64,000 nt of DNA from Cyanobacterium sp. HL-69 (GTDB lineage Bacteria > Cyanobacteriota > Cyanobacteriia > Cyanobacteriales > Cyanobacteriaceae): assembly GCA_002813895.1 (NCBI GenBank), contig CP024912.1:248001-312000 (forward strand), read 5' to 3'. Under the pieces are notes generated by a model. The model was not told the origin of the DNA, did not search any database, and saw nothing but the letters and a program-made list of their open reading frames with translations. Of this stretch, positions 47,962 to 56,653 are shown one piece after another (within the stretch, counting starts at the first letter, position 1; each line of letters begins with the position of its first letter). A program made the position numbers and the translations under genes.

Positions 47962-48321
47962 TTTTATACATTGTCAATAAACCATTGTTAACACCTTACA
48001 TTTTAAGAGATTATTCTAATAATGTTTCTTGTTTCTATCATTTTAACTAAAGCATACGTAAGTATATGCTATTTTTCAATAAAGATTCTATTAAGTTTTT
48101 TTCTATGTTTATTTGCAAATTTTGTGTTAATTAGTTATTTTGCCTTTATTAATTATGATTTTATGGTTATATTAAGTAAATTTATTTTAAGCAATTGTTG
48201 TAAGGTTTATTTTAAGTTTAAATATGCTAAAAATATAATAAATTAAAGTGTTATATAACTCAGGAAGTTGCTTACTATAGTAGAAAAATGTTAATCTAAA
48301 TGGGATTAATTGACATTATGA
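47962..48321. other. Very AT-rich intergenic region
   Basis: These 360 bp separate the exosortase from the divergent permease. A 74-codon plus-strand ORF at 48022-48246 is hydrophobic and of low complexity; I see no ribosome-binding site and treat it as chance. No other structure was noticed. Confidence 0.5.
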
Positions 48322-49344
48322 ATGACGCAAAATATACCTGTGAAAAGTTTTTTCTTCAATGAAAACCTAATCTATGTTGTTAAAAGACTATCCCAAGGAT
48401 TACTAACTCTTTTATTAGCTTCCATGCTTAGTTTTATTATTATTCAACTGGCACCGGGGGATTATCTTGATAACCTACGACAAAATCCCACAATCTCCCC
48501 TGAAACCATTGACGAGTTACAAATTCGTTTTGGACTAGATAAACCACCCCTACAACAGTATCTATTATGGTTAAGGCAAGTAGTTACTAGATTTGATTTT
48601 GGAGAAAGTTTTGTTTATTCTCGCTCGGTTTCTTCCCTTATTATTGAGCGAATTCCCGCCACTTTACTATTAGCCATTTCATCAATTATTGTAACATGGG
48701 CGATCGCCCTTCCCCTCGGCATAATCAGCGCTGTTAATCAAAATAAACCCATCGACAAAACTCTAAGGGTAATGAGCTATTTTGGGCAAGGATTTCCTAG
48801 CTTTATCACCGCCCTAATTTTATTGGTGGTAGCTCAAAATTTATCCCCCTTATTTCCCGTGGGAGGCATGACAAGTGTAAACCATAACCAACTATCCTTT
48901 TTCGGTAAAATTCTGGATATTGGTTGGCATATGATATTACCCACCATCGCCCTAAGTATTACCAGTTTTGCAGGATTACAACGATTAACCCGAGGGCAAC
49001 TTTTAGATGTACTGCGCCAAGATTATATTCAAACCGCAAGGGCAAAAGGACTTCCTGAGAATCGAGTATTGTATGTTCATGCTTTGCGTAACGCCATTAA
49101 CCCTCTCATCACTCTATTAGGATTTGAATTTGCTAGTTTGTTAGGTGGTGCATTCATCGCCGAGTTTTTCTTTAATTGGCCTGGATTGGGTAGGCTAATT
49201 TTACAAGCGGTACAGGCTCAGGATTTATATTTAGTTATGGCAAGTTTAATCATGGGGGCAACTATGTTAATTATCGGTAATTTAATGGCTGATTTATTGT
49301 TAAAATTTGTTGATCCTCGCATTAAGTTAGAAAACTTAGAGTAA
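48322..49344 (+). CDS. ABC transporter permease, DppB/OppB type
   Basis: Inner-membrane channel subunit of a peptide or nickel importer. 340 aa with six helices; N-terminal RLSQGLLTLLLASMLSFIIIQLAPGD, ETIDELQIRFGLDKPPLQQY and the EAA-type loop QDYIQTARAKGLPENRVLYVHALRNAINP are all typical. Partner permease, ATPases and binding protein are not in the window, which is common in cyanobacteria with scattered ABC genes. An ATG at 48318 is in another frame and stops early. Confidence 0.9.
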   Translation: MTQNIPVKSFFFNENLIYVVKRLSQGLLTLLLASMLSFIIIQLAPGDYLDNLRQNPTISPETIDELQIRFGLDKPPLQQYLLWLRQVVTRFDFGESFVYSRSVSSLIIERIPATLLLAISSIIVTWAIALPLGIISAVNQNKPIDKTLRVMSYFGQGFPSFITALILLVVAQNLSPLFPVGGMTSVNHNQLSFFGKILDIGWHMILPTIALSITSFAGLQRLTRGQLLDVLRQDYIQTARAKGLPENRVLYVHALRNAINPLITLLGFEFASLLGGAFIAEFFFNWPGLGRLILQAVQAQDLYLVMASLIMGATMLIIGNLMADLLLKFVDPRIKLENLE

Positions 49345-49388
49345 ATTTATAATTGATATTTTCATTTATTGAGTACAGGAAATTCACC

Positions 49389-49904
49389 ATGGCGAAAAAA
49401 ATATCTAAAGCATTTCGAGATTTACAAAGTTTACCAGCAACTAAAGTAAAAGGAAAACTAAAAATCAATCGTAAAAATAGTAACGATGAGCATTTAGATG
49501 CTTATGCACAAGAATTAAAGGCCATATATCCTGACAGGAAAATTATCAGAAGGAAAGATGGACAATTCAAAATTTCGGCAGTATTTTGGGATTTCTTAGA
49601 ATCAGAAAAAGATTTAATTTATGAAGATATAGAAAAAGGACGTGCCATAGTAAGTATTGCCATAGCAGGGTGGAATCTAGCTCTATTACCAGAGGAAGAA
49701 AGGGAAAAAGAAATTCAAAGTTTAACGGTTACCAACGGTATTGAAAAAGATAATTCTGGCGATATTTTTTTTAGAGATTTAGTAAGAGACTTTGTAGAAA
49801 GAAAGTTAAAGTATTTTAATGATTTAGATGTGTTTATTTCTGATTTTCAACTACGAGAAGTAAATGGTGAGATGCGTCTTTCCATTGTTTCTATGGTGGG
49901 ATGA
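49389..49904 (+). CDS. Conserved hypothetical protein
   Basis: 171 residues from the ATG at 49389 (MAKKISKAFRDL); the frame opens at 49353, but those 12 codons lack a ribosome-binding site. Soluble, with mixed helices and strands: a basic N-terminal third (KLKINRKNSNDEHLDAYAQELK), a middle hydrophobic strand GRAIVSIAIAGWNLALLP, and a C-terminal FISDFQLREVNGEMRLSIVSMV. Not recognised. 44 bp behind the permease and 62 bp before tex, so perhaps in one transcript. Confidence 0.65.
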   Translation: MAKKISKAFRDLQSLPATKVKGKLKINRKNSNDEHLDAYAQELKAIYPDRKIIRRKDGQFKISAVFWDFLESEKDLIYEDIEKGRAIVSIAIAGWNLALLPEEEREKEIQSLTVTNGIEKDNSGDIFFRDLVRDFVERKLKYFNDLDVFISDFQLREVNGEMRLSIVSMVG

Positions 49905-49966
49905 TTATATTTTAAAAATAATATAACAAAACACCATTTCATTAGCTCTAAATTTATAAAAATTAA

Positions 49967-52108
49967 ATGATCAATATTCTTCAAGTTATTGCCCAAGAAT
50001 TAGGGCTAAATATAAATCAAGTAAATAGTGCTTTAAACCTATTTTCAGAAGGGGCGACAATTCCCTTTATTGCCCGTTATCGTAAAGAAGTAACAGGCTC
50101 TCTCAATGAAATAGAATTAAGAAATATTGAAGAGCGTTTTAACTATTTACAAGAATTAGAAAATCGTAAACAAGTAATCCTAGAGGCGATCGCCCTTAAA
50201 AATCAACTCAGTGACTCATTAAAAGCCCAAATCACCGCCTGTTTACAAAAAAATGAACTTGAAGACCTTTATTTACCTTTCAAGACTAAACGGCGTACCC
50301 GTGCCACCATGGCAAAGGAAAAAGGATTAACCCCCCTTGCCGAATTAATCAAAGCTAAGAATCAACCCCAAACAAATAATTTTTCCCTAGAAAAAGAAGC
50401 CCAAAAATATCTAAATGACGAAGTAAAAACCATCGAAGAAGCTATCGCTGGGGCTGGGGATATACTAGCCGAAGAAATAGGAGAAAAAGCTAATTTAAGA
50501 GCTTACTTGAGGGAGTTTATTTTAAAGAATGGTTGGTTTACATCTAGCGTAAAAAAAGATTATGAAGAAGGTACAACTAAATATGAAATGTACCGTAACT
50601 TTCAAGGAAAACTAACTAAAATAGCCCCCCATAATATTCTTGCCTTATTTAGGGGGGAAAACGAAAAAATATTAAATGTAGATATTACTTTTGATGAAGA
50701 AAAAAGTCTTCATTATTTAGAATCAAAAATCATCAAAACTAAAGACAAAAGCCTAAAAAACTTTTATCAAGATACCATCAAAGATAGTTTTAACCGCCTC
50801 ATGAAACCAGCTTTATTAAGGGAAGTAAGGGCAGAAAAAAAAGCATGGGCTGACGCTGAATCCATCAAAACCTTTGAAGCGAATTTACGGGAATTACTAT
50901 TATCTGCCCCCGCAGGTATGAAACCCACCATGGCCATTGATCCCGGATTTCGTACGGGTTGTAAAGTAGCTATTCTCTCGGAAACAGGACAATTTTTGGA
51001 CTATCAAGCCATATTTCCCCACACAGGGGAGCAAAAAAGACAGATTTCCACTAATACAATTCAAAATCTTATAAAAAAATATAGCATAGAATTGATTGCC
51101 ATTGGAAATGGCACAGCAGGGAGAGAAACCGAGCAATTTATCGCCGAGGCGATCGCCCCTTTAAACCCTAAACCCATTAAGGTAATGGTCAACGAATCTG
51201 GGGCTTCCATCTATTCTGCCAGTGACATTGCCATCACCGAATTTCCTCATCTTGACATTACCGTACGGGGAGCTATTAGCATCGGTAGGAGATTACAAGA
51301 CCCTTTAGCCGAATTAGTAAAAATTGACCCCAAATCCATCGGAGTAGGACAATATCAACATGACGTTGACCAAAAACTGCTCAAGAAAAAACTAGAAGAA
51401 ACCGTAGAAAGTTGCGTTAACTATGTGGGAGTAGATTTAAACACCGCTTCCCAAGAATTACTCACCTTCGTTTCCGGCATTAACCCCACCATTGCCAACA
51501 ATATCGTTAATTATCGCAACGAGCATGGGGCATTTAAAAGCCGTAAAGAATTGCTCAAGGTGAAAAAACTAGGGGCAAAAACCTTTGAATTGGCGGCAGG
51601 TTTCCTCAAAATTCAGGGGGGCAAAAATCCTTTAGATAATACAGCGGTACATCCCGAAAGTTATACCATCGTGGAAGCCATTGCCCAAGATATTAACATC
51701 TCCCTAGACCAAATTAATAAATTCAGTAACCATATTCACCAGTTAGACTTACGAAAATATGTCACCGATACCGTTGGTTTACCTACCCTAGAGGATATTC
51801 GCCAAGAATTAGAAAAACCAGGTAGAGATCCCCGTGCCGAATTTAAGTATGCTACTTTTAGGGAAGGTATCAACGAAATTAGTGACCTACAAGAGGGAAT
51901 GGAGTTGGAAGGGGTTGTGACTAATGTGGTTAATTTTGGGGCTTTTGTGGATGTGGGGGTACATCAGGATGGGTTAATTCATATTTCTCAATTGGCAGAT
52001 AGGTTTATTGAGGATACCAATGAGGTGATAAAAGTGGGAGAGGTTGTCAGGGTAAGGGTATTGAAAGTTAATCAAAAACTTAAACGTATTGGGCTTAAAA
52101 AACTTTAA
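49967..52108 (+). CDS. tex: Tex-family RNA-binding transcription accessory protein
   Basis: 713 residues with the Tex order: N-terminal helical domain (ATIPFIARYRKEVTGSL), YqgF/RNase H-like fold (AIDPGFRTGCKVAIL, about 323), helix-hairpin-helix (NTASQELLTFVSGINPTIANNIVNYR), and C-terminal S1 domain (GMELEGVVTNVVNFGAFVDVGVHQDGLIHISQL, about 645-713). Homologue of SPT6-like factors; binds nucleic acid and affects transcription and ribosome quality. Ends near palindrome copy 2. Confidence 0.95.
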   Translation: MINILQVIAQELGLNINQVNSALNLFSEGATIPFIARYRKEVTGSLNEIELRNIEERFNYLQELENRKQVILEAIALKNQLSDSLKAQITACLQKNELEDLYLPFKTKRRTRATMAKEKGLTPLAELIKAKNQPQTNNFSLEKEAQKYLNDEVKTIEEAIAGAGDILAEEIGEKANLRAYLREFILKNGWFTSSVKKDYEEGTTKYEMYRNFQGKLTKIAPHNILALFRGENEKILNVDITFDEEKSLHYLESKIIKTKDKSLKNFYQDTIKDSFNRLMKPALLREVRAEKKAWADAESIKTFEANLRELLLSAPAGMKPTMAIDPGFRTGCKVAILSETGQFLDYQAIFPHTGEQKRQISTNTIQNLIKKYSIELIAIGNGTAGRETEQFIAEAIAPLNPKPIKVMVNESGASIYSASDIAITEFPHLDITVRGAISIGRRLQDPLAELVKIDPKSIGVGQYQHDVDQKLLKKKLEETVESCVNYVGVDLNTASQELLTFVSGINPTIANNIVNYRNEHGAFKSRKELLKVKKLGAKTFELAAGFLKIQGGKNPLDNTAVHPESYTIVEAIAQDINISLDQINKFSNHIHQLDLRKYVTDTVGLPTLEDIRQELEKPGRDPRAEFKYATFREGINEISDLQEGMELEGVVTNVVNFGAFVDVGVHQDGLIHISQLADRFIEDTNEVIKVGEVVRVRVLKVNQKLKRIGLKKL

Positions 52109-52152
52109 TAAATATAATTCTTACATACAGCTTACATTTTACTATTGTTTAA

Positions 52153-52172
52153 CAAGGGGTTTAAACCCCTTG
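52153..52172. repeat. Dispersed 20-bp palindrome, copy 2
   Basis: Same CAAGGGGTTTAAACCCCTTG as at 1556, in inverted orientation by its flanks (TTAA on the left, CC on the right), between the convergent tex and rsmA genes. It may act as a two-way terminator. Confidence 0.8.
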
Positions 52173-52203
52173 CCCTATGGCTTTATTTTTCAGCTCACCC
52201 TAC

Positions 52204-53022
52204 TTAAATTTTTTCTAATTCATCACTTAATAAAATCCAATCAGTAAGGCTTAAATTTTCTGCCCTTGCAAGGGTATTTAAGTTCAAATTTGTTAAAATT
52301 TCTTCTAATTTATCGTTATCAACAATAGATTTTAAGTTATTTTTTAACATCTTTCTTCTACTAGAAAAACCTAGTTTTATAATAGTTTCCAAAAACTTAG
52401 GATTATTAACTTCTTTTTCTAACTTTCTGGGGGTAATTTTGACTACTACTGAATCAACTTTGGGGCGAGGACGAAAATCTTTTGCAGGTACTTCACAGAC
52501 AATTTCACACTCTGCTAAATATTGAACTCTGACAGATAATGCTCCATAAATTTTGTTGTTGGGTTCGGCTACGAGGCGATCGCCCACTTCCTTTTGAATG
52601 AGTAAAACGATTGACTCTAAAGGATTAAGGTTAGGACTAGAAATAGTACCGAGGAGCTTTTCAATAATAGGGCCAGTGATATTATAAGGGATATTAGCAA
52701 CTACTTTATTATAATTACTAAAATGAGGAAAATTGCCTAAAATATCAGGAATATCTAACTCTAAAAAATCTCCTTCCAACAATAAAAAATTATCTTTTTC
52801 TCCATACTCTTTGACTAATAATTTACACAAATCTCGGTCAATTTCAATGGCTAATAATTTATCCACATAGGGTAACATTCTTTTAGTTAAAACCCCCGTG
52901 CCTGGTCCTATTTCTAAAATGCGATCGCCCTTACTTAATTGAGCAGTACGAATAATATTATTTAAAGCGATGTCGCTAGTTAACCAATGCTGTCCAAACT
53001 GTTTTTTTGCTCTAATTGCCAT
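52204..53022 (-). CDS. rsmA: 16S rRNA (adenine1518/1519-N6)-dimethyltransferase (KsgA)
   Basis: Dimethylates A1518/A1519 in the 16S 3' hairpin. 272 aa: KKQFGQHWLTSDIALNNII, SAM motif ILEIGPGTGVLTKRML (about 35-50), and catalytic NIPYNITGPIIEKLL. FRPRPKVDSVVV and the C-terminal helical domain follow. Complete. Followed on the minus strand by the palindrome shared with tex. Confidence 0.96.
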   Translation of the reverse strand: MAIRAKKQFGQHWLTSDIALNNIIRTAQLSKGDRILEIGPGTGVLTKRMLPYVDKLLAIEIDRDLCKLLVKEYGEKDNFLLLEGDFLELDIPDILGNFPHFSNYNKVVANIPYNITGPIIEKLLGTISSPNLNPLESIVLLIQKEVGDRLVAEPNNKIYGALSVRVQYLAECEIVCEVPAKDFRPRPKVDSVVVKITPRKLEKEVNNPKFLETIIKLGFSSRRKMLKNNLKSIVDNDKLEEILTNLNLNTLARAENLSLTDWILLSDELEKI

Positions 53023-53074
53023 AAAAAAAATTTAAAATTAGTAGAAATACACAAACCCTGAAACCTTCCTTTAA

Positions 53075-53094
53075 CAAGGGGCTTAAGCCCCTTG
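53075..53094. repeat. Dispersed 20-bp palindrome, copy 3 (compensatory variant)
   Basis: CAAGGGGCTTAAGCCCCTTG: the inner T/A pair of the other copies is changed to C/G on both arms, so the hairpin is preserved. Flanks match copy 2 (TTAA left, CCC right). The right arm runs into a 14-bp tandem array. Confidence 0.8.
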
Positions 53095-53160
53095 CCCATT
53101 ACTCCTTGTCCATTACTCCTTGTCCATTACTCCTTGCTCATTACTACTTGCCCATTATCA
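53091..53160. repeat. Tandem array of a 14-bp unit, five copies
   Basis: Unit CTTGYCCATTACTC, copies at 53091, 53105, 53119, 53133 and 53147; the first three differ by one base, the last two by two or three. There are no spacers, so it is not CRISPR. It lies between rsmA and the antiporter gene, downstream of the latter. Confidence 0.85.
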
Positions 53161-53186
53161 ACTATCAATTATCAATTCTTATCTAA

Positions 53187-55094
53187 CTATGCTTGTTTAA
53201 TATTCACCGGCAAAGGAATCTCCTCAACCTTCGGTAATTTTTCCAAATTGAGACGGGAAGAAGCGCTTACCCCCGATAAACGTTTTAATAATTGCGGACG
53301 AGGATCATGAAGAAGATAAATAATTTCATCCCCTAACTTCCATTCTTCATTAGCTTGGATAATATCTAACTTACCATTTCGACGTACCAACAAAGGCAAC
53401 ATTTCCCCCGAAGCAATCAACGCTTGGATATGTACCTGCTGAAAATCGATAGCATCACCCTTACCCCTAATCACCGTTTTACCAAGCCTAAATAAACCAT
53501 CTTGGAGATATTGATTCCAAACTTTTACAGGTAACTCATTAATAAAAGGTTGATTAATTTTTTGCTTATTAGCCTTCACATTATTATCATTTTGCTTCGG
53601 AAAAACTGCCAACACCTTCGGCGGTGCAAACTCCTCGATCGCCCTTTGTGCAATCATTAAATTAACATCCCCATTATTTGTAAGGGCAACTAAAGTGCCT
53701 ACGGAGGTAATATCAGCCTTTTCCATCACTTGAGGATCTAATCCGCTACTCTCAAATACAGGTAAATTATCCTGTTTAGCCTTCTCACAGGCATCCTTAT
53801 CCGTATCAATCAAAACCACCGATTCCCCTTCATTTTGATAAATACGCCCAATTAAACGCCCCAATTGATTACAACCAACAATCACCGCACCCCCTGCACA
53901 ATTAGATTTTATTTTTAGTAAACTTGCTACTCCCCCAGCGCTCAAACCTTGGGCAAAAACCGTCATCATAATGGTAAGGAAAACTAATCCCTTAATAGAG
54001 TCTCCCCCGTTAATGCCATTTTGGGTTAACAAAATCGAGAATAAAGAAGCCACGGAAGCCGATACAATACCACGGGGGGCAATCCATGCTAAAAAAGTCT
54101 TTTGTCGCCAATTAAGGCCACTATTCCACGTACAAATCAGAATACTGAGGGGACGAACCAAGAACATCAGTACCAAAACTGTAAAGACACTACCCCATCC
54201 CAAAGCAAAAATACTGTCAATGGACAAGTCCGCCGCCAAGAGGATAAATAACACCGACACACATAATACGGTTAATTGTCCTTTAAAGCGTAATAATAAC
54301 CTTTCTTCGGGAATGTCAGAAGCCCTCACCACAATCCCTGCCGTCACCGTTGCCATTAACCCTGACTCACTAATAATCATCTGGGATAGTCCAAATATCC
54401 CCCATACTCCTGCTAAAACCACCAAATTTTTTAATTCTTCGGGGACAAAGTTGGCGTTTTTCTGAAATGAGCCCAGTAACCAACCACCCATACCACCGAT
54501 AATCGCCCCAATGCCCAGACGAAATAATAATCCTGTGACAATTTCAAAGGAATAAGCAGAGCTATTAAGAATGGTATCTAATACTACCACAGCCAGAATA
54601 GCACCCACAGGATCAATTAATACCCCTTCCCCTTCTAGTAAGGTAGCCACACGCTTATCTACGGCCACTTGTTTTAATAATGGACCGACTACCGTGGGGC
54701 CAGTAACAACCACCAAGGATGCGTATAAAAAGGCGATTTCCCAAGGAAATTCGGCTAACCAGTGGGCCGCCATACCACCCAAAATAAAAGTAATGAGGGT
54801 GCCTATGGTGACAAGGTTGCGTAAACTGCCTGATACTTTGTCTAGCTGTTTTAGTTCTAGGTTTAAGCCCCCTTCAAACAAAATAATGGCCACAGCAAGG
54901 GCGACTAATACTTCTAATCCTACTCCTAAAAGTTCTGGCTGTAATATGCCTAAACCGTCTCTACCTAATAACACCCCAAATATGAGCAGGAAAACGATAC
55001 TGGGTATTTTAAAAAATTCTCCCAATACTTGAGAACTAATCCCTGCAAATACGGTTATGATGATCAGTAAAGTCAGAGTGAAAGAGTCTTCCAT
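53187..55094 (-). CDS. Cation/proton antiporter with RCK/TrkA domains
   Basis: 635 residues. N-terminal exchanger of about 12-13 helices (1-392), with FEGGLNLELKQL and the ion-site block LLEGEGVLIDPVGAIL (D161), as in CPA-type Na+/H+ or K+/H+ exchangers. Residues about 402-520 are a TrkA-N/RCK nucleotide-binding fold (AVIVGCNQLGRLIGR, LIDTDKDAC), and about 545-620 a TrkA-C-like ligand domain (GEMLPLLVRRNGKLD). Probably a nucleotide- or ligand-gated Na+/K+ antiporter; ion not decided. Long antisense ORFs on the plus strand here are shadows. Confidence 0.9.
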   Translation of the reverse strand: MEDSFTLTLLIIITVFAGISSQVLGEFFKIPSIVFLLIFGVLLGRDGLGILQPELLGVGLEVLVALAVAIILFEGGLNLELKQLDKVSGSLRNLVTIGTLITFILGGMAAHWLAEFPWEIAFLYASLVVVTGPTVVGPLLKQVAVDKRVATLLEGEGVLIDPVGAILAVVVLDTILNSSAYSFEIVTGLLFRLGIGAIIGGMGGWLLGSFQKNANFVPEELKNLVVLAGVWGIFGLSQMIISESGLMATVTAGIVVRASDIPEERLLLRFKGQLTVLCVSVLFILLAADLSIDSIFALGWGSVFTVLVLMFLVRPLSILICTWNSGLNWRQKTFLAWIAPRGIVSASVASLFSILLTQNGINGGDSIKGLVFLTIMMTVFAQGLSAGGVASLLKIKSNCAGGAVIVGCNQLGRLIGRIYQNEGESVVLIDTDKDACEKAKQDNLPVFESSGLDPQVMEKADITSVGTLVALTNNGDVNLMIAQRAIEEFAPPKVLAVFPKQNDNNVKANKQKINQPFINELPVKVWNQYLQDGLFRLGKTVIRGKGDAIDFQQVHIQALIASGEMLPLLVRRNGKLDIIQANEEWKLGDEIIYLLHDPRPQLLKRLSGVSASSRLNLEKLPKVEEIPLPVNIKQA

Positions 55095-55236
55095 GGTATC
55101 AGAGGTTTAGATAATACGCCTTGTATTTTGTTGATAATTTCTTTTGAAATTATGATAATGTCCTATCCATGGTAGCTTAATTTGATAATTGATAACTTAA
55201 GCAATTGACAATGGACGATGAACCATGGACAATTAG

Positions 55237-55250
55237 AGGTTAATTAACCT
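55237..55250. promoter_or_regulatory. 14-bp perfect palindrome upstream of nanE
   Basis: AGGTTAATTAACCT lies about 80 bp before the nanE start in the gap to the divergent antiporter gene. It could be an operator, but its AT-rich core could also arise by chance. Confidence 0.3.
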
Positions 55251-55327
55251 AATCTTGTGCATTTTTGATTGTTTGAGTAATTAACTCATTGGTAACCCAT
55301 AATCGATAACTCATAATTTCAAAATTG

Positions 55328-56017
55328 ATGGATGTTCTTAAATCGAGTTTAATTGTTTCTTGTCAGGCGCCTAGTGATTCTCCTTTGCATCAACCCCAGA
55401 TGATAGGTGCGATCGCCCTTGCATCCATTATGAATGGGGCAAAAGGAGTCAGAATCGATAGCCCAAGCCACATCCAAGCAGTACGTTCATTAGCTCCTGA
55501 TATTCCCATTATCGGTTTATGGAAGCAAATGGGACTAAATTCTTCCGTATATATTACCCCCCGATATGAAGATGCCGTGGCAGTAAGCGAAGCAGGGGCG
55601 GATATTATTGCGGTGGATGGCACCCTCAGAAGTCGTCCTAACGGAGAAACCATGGCGGATATTATTGCTAAAATTAAATCTGATTTAGGTCGTTTGGTGA
55701 TGGCTGATATTGATACCCTTCAAAGTGCGATCGCCTCTAGCCAAGCAGGAGCAGACTTTATCGGTACCACCCTCTACGGTTATACAGAAGATACCGCCCA
55801 TAAAACTCCCCCTAACTTTGACTTTCTCAAACAATTAGTAACCACTATCGATAAACCAATTATTTGTGAAGGAGGTATCAAAACCCCCCAAGAAGCAAAA
55901 AAAGCCCTCGAAATAGGAGCTTTTGCGGTGGTTGTGGGTACTGCCATCACAGGTATTGATTTACAAACAAGGGAATATGTGGCGACCATGGAGGCAGAAA
56001 ATAGGCAAGGTACTTAA
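55328..56017 (+). CDS. nanE: N-acetylmannosamine-6-phosphate 2-epimerase-like protein
   Basis: Converts ManNAc-6-P to GlcNAc-6-P in amino-sugar catabolism. 229 aa from the ATG at 55328 (a TTG precedes it at 55325). TIM-barrel blocks: SCQAPSDSPLH, GVRIDSPSHIQAVR, PIIGLWKQ, VDGTLRSRPNG, MADIDTLQSA, GTTLYGYT, IICEGGIKTPQEA and VVVGTAITG. No nanA, nanK or nagA neighbours. Its last codons (RQGT-stop) are encoded by a degenerate copy of the dispersed palindrome. Confidence 0.9.
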   Translation: MDVLKSSLIVSCQAPSDSPLHQPQMIGAIALASIMNGAKGVRIDSPSHIQAVRSLAPDIPIIGLWKQMGLNSSVYITPRYEDAVAVSEAGADIIAVDGTLRSRPNGETMADIIAKIKSDLGRLVMADIDTLQSAIASSQAGADFIGTTLYGYTEDTAHKTPPNFDFLKQLVTTIDKPIICEGGIKTPQEAKKALEIGAFAVVVGTAITGIDLQTREYVATMEAENRQGT

Positions 56018-56025
56018 GCCCGTTG
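56006..56025. repeat. Degenerate palindrome copy 4, overlapping the nanE stop
   Basis: CAAGGTACTTAAGCCCGTTG with the same outer flanks (AGG before, TTAAA after) as copy 1. Pairing is broken at three positions. It supplies the last codons and stop of nanE. Confidence 0.6.
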
Positions 56026-56044
56026 TTAAAGAATAATATTCCGA

Positions 56045-56431
56045 TTAATTCAACTCTCGTAAATAAGCCAATAAATCCGCCATCTCCTCGGCAGAAGGTT
56101 GAAACTTAGGCATAGGGGGAGTTTTACCGCTAATTACCTGATTAATAATACTCTGTTCCGATTTGCGTTTAGAAACATTGGTTAAAGTCGGCCCTACATT
56201 TCCTACCCCCTGTATTCCATGGCACCCAGCACAGTTAACATTAAAAATTGCCTCTCCCCTTTCCCCATTACCTTGATAAGACAATACTTCGATGATGTAG
56301 GGATTTTTAGAAGGTAACAACCAAAATGAGAGAATTATTACCGTTGTTAACAAAATAACACTGGAAATGGTTATGATCACGTTCCTGACTTCTGGTCTAT
56401 TAATTTTTGTTTCTAATATTTGGTTGTTCAC
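56045..56431 (-). CDS. cytM: Membrane-anchored c-type cytochrome, CytM-like
   Basis: 128 residues: N-terminal membrane anchor (about 17-38), haem site C67-x-x-C70-H71 in NCAGCHG and distal Met107 in TPPMPKF. The tail SEEMADLLAYLREL and ISGKTPPMPKFQP resemble cyanobacterial cytochrome cM, which modulates respiratory and photosynthetic electron flow. Cytochrome c6 is the alternative, but that is soluble and exported. Convergent with nanE; no operon partner. Confidence 0.8.
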   Translation of the reverse strand: MNNQILETKINRPEVRNVIITISSVILLTTVIILSFWLLPSKNPYIIEVLSYQGNGERGEAIFNVNCAGCHGIQGVGNVGPTLTNVSKRKSEQSIINQVISGKTPPMPKFQPSAEEMADLLAYLRELN

Positions 56432-56653
56432 GGAATCATTGTTAACTTTTGGTTTACCTATTTAACATTCTGCAATATTTTGTCTCATTAATGCCACTTT
56501 TCCAAATTTAATTAACTTTCACCACTCTTTCTTCTACAAATACTTAGCCCCATGAGGAAGTTTCCATGGCAATTGATTAAAAATTCCCTCAATGTAACAA
56601 TTAACCATAGGCAAACAAAAAACTAGCTATTATTTTTCATTAAAATTGTTAAA

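Noticed and set aside
48022-48246. 74-codon plus-strand ORF
   Set aside because: Very AT-rich, low-complexity hydrophobic translation, no ribosome-binding site, between divergent genes.
53091-53160. CRISPR-like array
   Set aside because: Units of 14 bp are directly adjacent with no spacers, so it is a simple tandem repeat.
53971-55032. Two long plus-strand ORFs (164 and 153 codons)
   Set aside because: Antisense to the antiporter gene, whose motifs are clear; their translations have no domain-like pattern.
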